Source: Apteryx mantelli
Lineage: Eukaryota > Chordata > Aves > Apterygiformes > Apterygidae
Direction of reading: 5' to 3'
Assembly: GCF_036417845.1 (NCBI RefSeq)
Contig: NC_089981.1
Span: 76,301,268-76,365,267, forward strand
DNA: 64,000 nucleotides
The stretch's first letter is position 1. Each line of letters starts with the position of its first letter. The notes under the pieces were generated by a model. That model saw only the letters and a program-made list of their open reading frames with translations. It was not told the DNA's origin and ran no database searches. Both the position numbers and the translations under genes were made by a program. Below, piece after piece: positions 60,865 through 64,000 of the stretch.

Positions 60865-62261
60865 CAGGACCTTGACACACCTATGGTGTAAGGTTTTTAT
60901 ATGCAGTCCACAGGAAAATGAATTAGGAAGTGATATGTAGGAAGCATAAAAGAAAATACATGGTAGTCAGTATTCCTGTGAGAATTTACAATGTCCAACA
61001 TCCAAAAGAGCTACCCTTCTGCCATCATAATGTTTCTCTGTCCCGTTTGCCAGGCTGTGAGTCTTTCAGAGTTCAGATGTTGCAGCAGAGATGTTAGATG
61101 CTGAAATAGCAGACTGTATTTCTGCTGTTTATGCTGCTTTAACCTCTCACAGCATGGATGTTGATCAGGCTTCGTGTACATGGTCTCCAGCCCTTTCTCT
61201 TCCTGACTGGCCTGTGTAGCCATTAGCTGCACAGATTAGCTGAGGAAACCCTGGCACAGGGCTACATTTTACCCTCTAGCTGCTGTGATGGAGGTAGGGA
61301 ATGTGTTTTCTGCTTTCTGCCCTTCTCTCTGGGGCTCACGGGCTGCATGGGGGGAGCAGGAGGTGCAGAAGCTAAGCTGGGGGGCTGCAGTAGCCTCCAA
61401 AAAGCTCTGGTGAAGGAGGGTCGGAGCAGGTTCACAGGGAGGCTGAGAGCTGGTGGGAACAGGCACTTAGGCTGGGCAAGTCCGATGAGGGATGCCAGAA
61501 AAGACCAAAAGGAAAGAATCAAAGCCTGGTGCTGAAAAAACAGCTGGATTGTGAACCAGGTTGAGGGGCAGAAAGCTCCAGGCTATGTACCACGAAAGCA
61601 CAGTCTGCTACGGAGGCTGCAAGGAAAGGCAGGCTTCCTGGATCTGGTCCCTACTCTGCTATAAGCAGTTATCTGTGACACAGAATATTTCGTTACCTTC
61701 TGGTACTGATCCACAGAGCCTAATACAGCTTATTACTATCAGTTATTTCTGTGGCTAAAGTAGTAGATACAAAGTTCCAAACCCTATGGTAAACCTAAGA
61801 AAATTATTAGGCTTTTTTTAAGCACTCAGAAGTTAGGAAACCTTAGAATTAAGGCTGCACAATGAAGCTTAAAATACAACTGTTTTATTCATGTGTTATA
61901 AGAGTCTTTAATTACTTCATCACCCCCTGTTTTTTTCATAGGAGCTGTGCCTCATGCATTGCATGAGATAGAGCCTTTTTTCCATCTTTCATAAATCTAA
62001 AGACTTCCAAGTTCAATATGTTGCCCAGCTTGCTGCCAATGGAATTCATTTTTTGGCATTGTGAGAAGTTTACTATATCTGGGTGCTTTTGAGGGTGAAT
62101 CTTATCACTGAAAAAATCCTTAAGCACTTGGACACAGCTCATATGTGTTCAAGACTGCTTTTAAAATGCACCAGTCTGAATCATGAATAAAGATTGTAAC
62201 GTTAACTGGTATCCTGACACGTTTTGAGAGTGCCATTTGACTTCTGAAGCCTTGGGCTAGC

Positions 62262-62322
62262 AAAAAAAAAAGGGGGGGGAGGGAGGGATCAGAAGGAGGA
62301 AGAGGGGGAAAAAAAAAGGAAC
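62262..62322 (+). repeat. Purine tract with G-quadruplex potential
   Basis: A run of ten A, then G8-A-GGG-A-GGG (62272-62287), then further A/G-rich sequence to about 62322. The eight-G run plus two GGG triplets supply four G triplets with short loops, on the transcribed-sense strand of EML1. Confidence 0.7.
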
Positions 62323-63049
62323 AGGTTCATAAGAGAGGACCCTGAAAACATGGACAGAGTTTAAATTCACACGGTCATGCCTTTCCTAGCGCATCTGTAC
62401 AACTGGATACAGAGGTCCAATTTCTATCAGGCCCACCCACATCCAGAGCTGCGAGAGCATAAGACAACTTCTGTCCTAAAGCTGTATCGCTGTCTTAGCC
62501 TTAAAGGTTTGTTGTTGCCTGTAGGACCTACGCTTCTGTGAGCTTGAAGCTGCGAGGCCGCGCAGGTGGCAAGAGCGTTAGCAGCCAGGCTTCTGCCTGT
62601 TTTGTTGTCACCAACAGACGAATGAGAAGACGGCATTTGGAAAAGGATTTGGTCCAAGGAGTTGATCAGAGCCTATTTTTAAGCTCTTCTTCACAAATGT
62701 GAAAGCTATAAAATAGATTGGCCCTGTCTCCTCCTTCCTCCCCTCCTCCATGAAAACTTGATTTCTTTTTTACAAAAATAGGTGGTGTGCGTGTTGCTGT
62801 AGCGTAGCCGAGAGCCGCAGAGGATGGGTCAGACCGCGGGTACAGCCCCGTGGCTCTTGCGGGGTGGTAGCAGCTCACCTGCGCGATGTGCTGAGCCTGG
62901 CATCATGGCTGGGGGAAATTTGTGACAGAAAAATAAAATACGATCTCTCGCTAGGGAATACAGTTTAAAGTAAGAATGCAAATTGTCTTTAAACAGAGGA
63001 GTTGCATTTTAAACCAAATAATTTTTATGATGGGTGTTTCTCTGCTTCC

Positions 63050-63115
63050 TGAAAAAAAAAAACAAAAACCTGAAATCATTGTGGGTTTTTTGTTTTTTTT
63101 TTTCTTCTTTTTTTA
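63050..63115. repeat. A run followed by T-rich tract
   Basis: About 11 A with a further A-rich stretch (63051-63067), then T-rich sequence (63086-63115). The T-rich tract ends in TTTTTTTAGG, so it resembles a splice acceptor. The bases after it contain no Asp-Asp-Ser frame typical of EML1 exon 2. Confidence 0.7.
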
Positions 63116-64000
63116 GGCTAGAGAAGAAAGGGATTCTCTCTTCCTTCTTTGGATTCTGAAAGCCTTAAAGCAATCCTCTTCCTGGCTGATATCAAGACAT
63201 CCAGCATCCCACCAAATGCAGCATTTCTGGCCATATTTGAGTCTTTGGCCTGGACAGTTGGTTCTTTTTGCATTAATCTCAGTACAGATTTTTTGCTGGA
63301 GAGTGGGAATGTGTGATCATAAGATTTGAGAATAAAAAATTACTTTGTTTAGCTTTTTTTTTTCTTTTACTATTTATCAAATAATTTTAAATGGTAATTT
63401 TGATATCTGTAAGAATTATAAGAATTAAATGCAAGAAAAACTTAACCCTGATTGGAGGAGAAGACCAACAATATGGCAAAAATTTCAGTCTGTTGCAGGC
63501 TTCCCCAGGGTTTTTTTGTCTTTTTTTTTTCCCCCTCCAAGCAAGGCTGCCATTAGTTAATTCAAGTACTTCTGACAAATACTAGATTAACTGTCAAAAG
63601 TTAGAAAAGTGTACATTACTGTGAAAGGTGGTACTGAACAAGGCAAGCTTTAAAAGAAGACTTAAAATAGTTTTCTAAAATTGAAATAATTTTTTACCTT
63701 TAAATATTTAAATTGTAATTTGATTTTGTGACAACCTATAATGAAGCCTAATTTTGTACTGCACTAATTTTAGTAAATAAAATATTCAAGAGGTACAGAG
63801 TTCAAAAGAAAAGTCAAACCACTGCTCTAAGTGAAGTCATTAGCTAAGAACAAGAAACTAGAATTTGCAAGTGTGATAAATCAGCTTTTGACATCAGTAA
63901 ACCCTTCTGCAGGTGTGGGAAGAATGTTTTACTCATCTTATGTAGTTTAGCTCATGTCTATAAATAACAATTTCAAAAGTTGATAAGCTTGATGAAATAT

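Larger units (their letters stand above)
45976..64000 (+). other. EML1: EML1 intron 1 (5' part, continues beyond the window)
   Basis: Starts at the GTAAGG donor. The following exon, expected to begin within Asp-Asp-Ser and to lead into the coiled coil, was not found, so the intron is at least 18 kb. Its sequence is AT-rich with simple repeats, one MIR-like SINE, one CR1 fragment and a CpG-rich patch, listed separately. No nested gene is evident. The longest open frame, 48022-48633 (minus, 203 codons), has no recognisable domain. Bases 46560-46760, 48580-48800 and 61260-61500 are mildly GC-rich. Bases 54000-59590 appear to hold nothing assignable beyond T runs. Confidence 0.85.

Noticed and set aside
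63086..63200. Polypyrimidine tract with TTTAGG as the acceptor of EML1 exon 2
   Set aside because: The downstream bases do not encode the Asp-Asp-Ser start or the coiled coil expected for EML1 exon 2, and hit stops quickly.

Overview
This is eukaryotic, vertebrate-type DNA: AT-rich non-coding sequence with sparse CpG, isolated CpG islands, microsatellites, and scattered old CR1 LINE and CORE-SINE (MIR-like) relics. CR1 as the main LINE, no young L1/Alu-type elements, and low overall repeat load point to a sauropsid, most likely a bird. A crocodilian or turtle cannot be excluded from the sequence alone.

The one coding exon I recognise securely is the first coding exon of EML1 (echinoderm microtubule-associated protein-like 1), plus strand, 45909-45975. 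It lies in a strong CpG island (about 45450-46250) and ends in a consensus donor. Everything from 45976 to the window end is the start of EML1 intron 1. The next coding exon (the start of the trimerising coiled coil) is not in the window.

Layout: (1) 1-1030, a CpG-rich promoter-like block with a short ATG-initiated exon candidate (572-599). Its donor has the same phase (phase 1) as the EML1 exon, so it may be a distal alternative first exon of EML1. (2) 1030-14930, non-coding, with simple repeats, SINE relics and two CTCF-like motifs. (3) 14935-15960, an orphan CpG island with no assignable exon. (4) 16000-45440, a long non-coding stretch holding a stem-loop element, CORE-SINEs, palindromic MITE-like fragments, a plus-strand CR1 3' end (about 31140-31560) and a 2.1-kb minus-strand CR1 (about 33968-36068). 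(5) 45450-46250, the EML1 promoter, with a 4-codon uORF and exon 1. (6) 46250-64000, intron 1, with a large TG/TA/CA compound microsatellite, a (TC)n run, a MIR-like SINE, a CR1 reverse-transcriptase fragment, a (CA)n run next to an isolated CpG-rich patch, and a G-run purine tract.

I see no rRNA, tRNA gene, CRISPR array, prokaryotic operon or intact mobile element. The many other open frames are short, lack recognisable domains and behave like chance ORFs. The most interesting leads are the distal in-phase exon, the orphan CpG island and the uORF before EML1.
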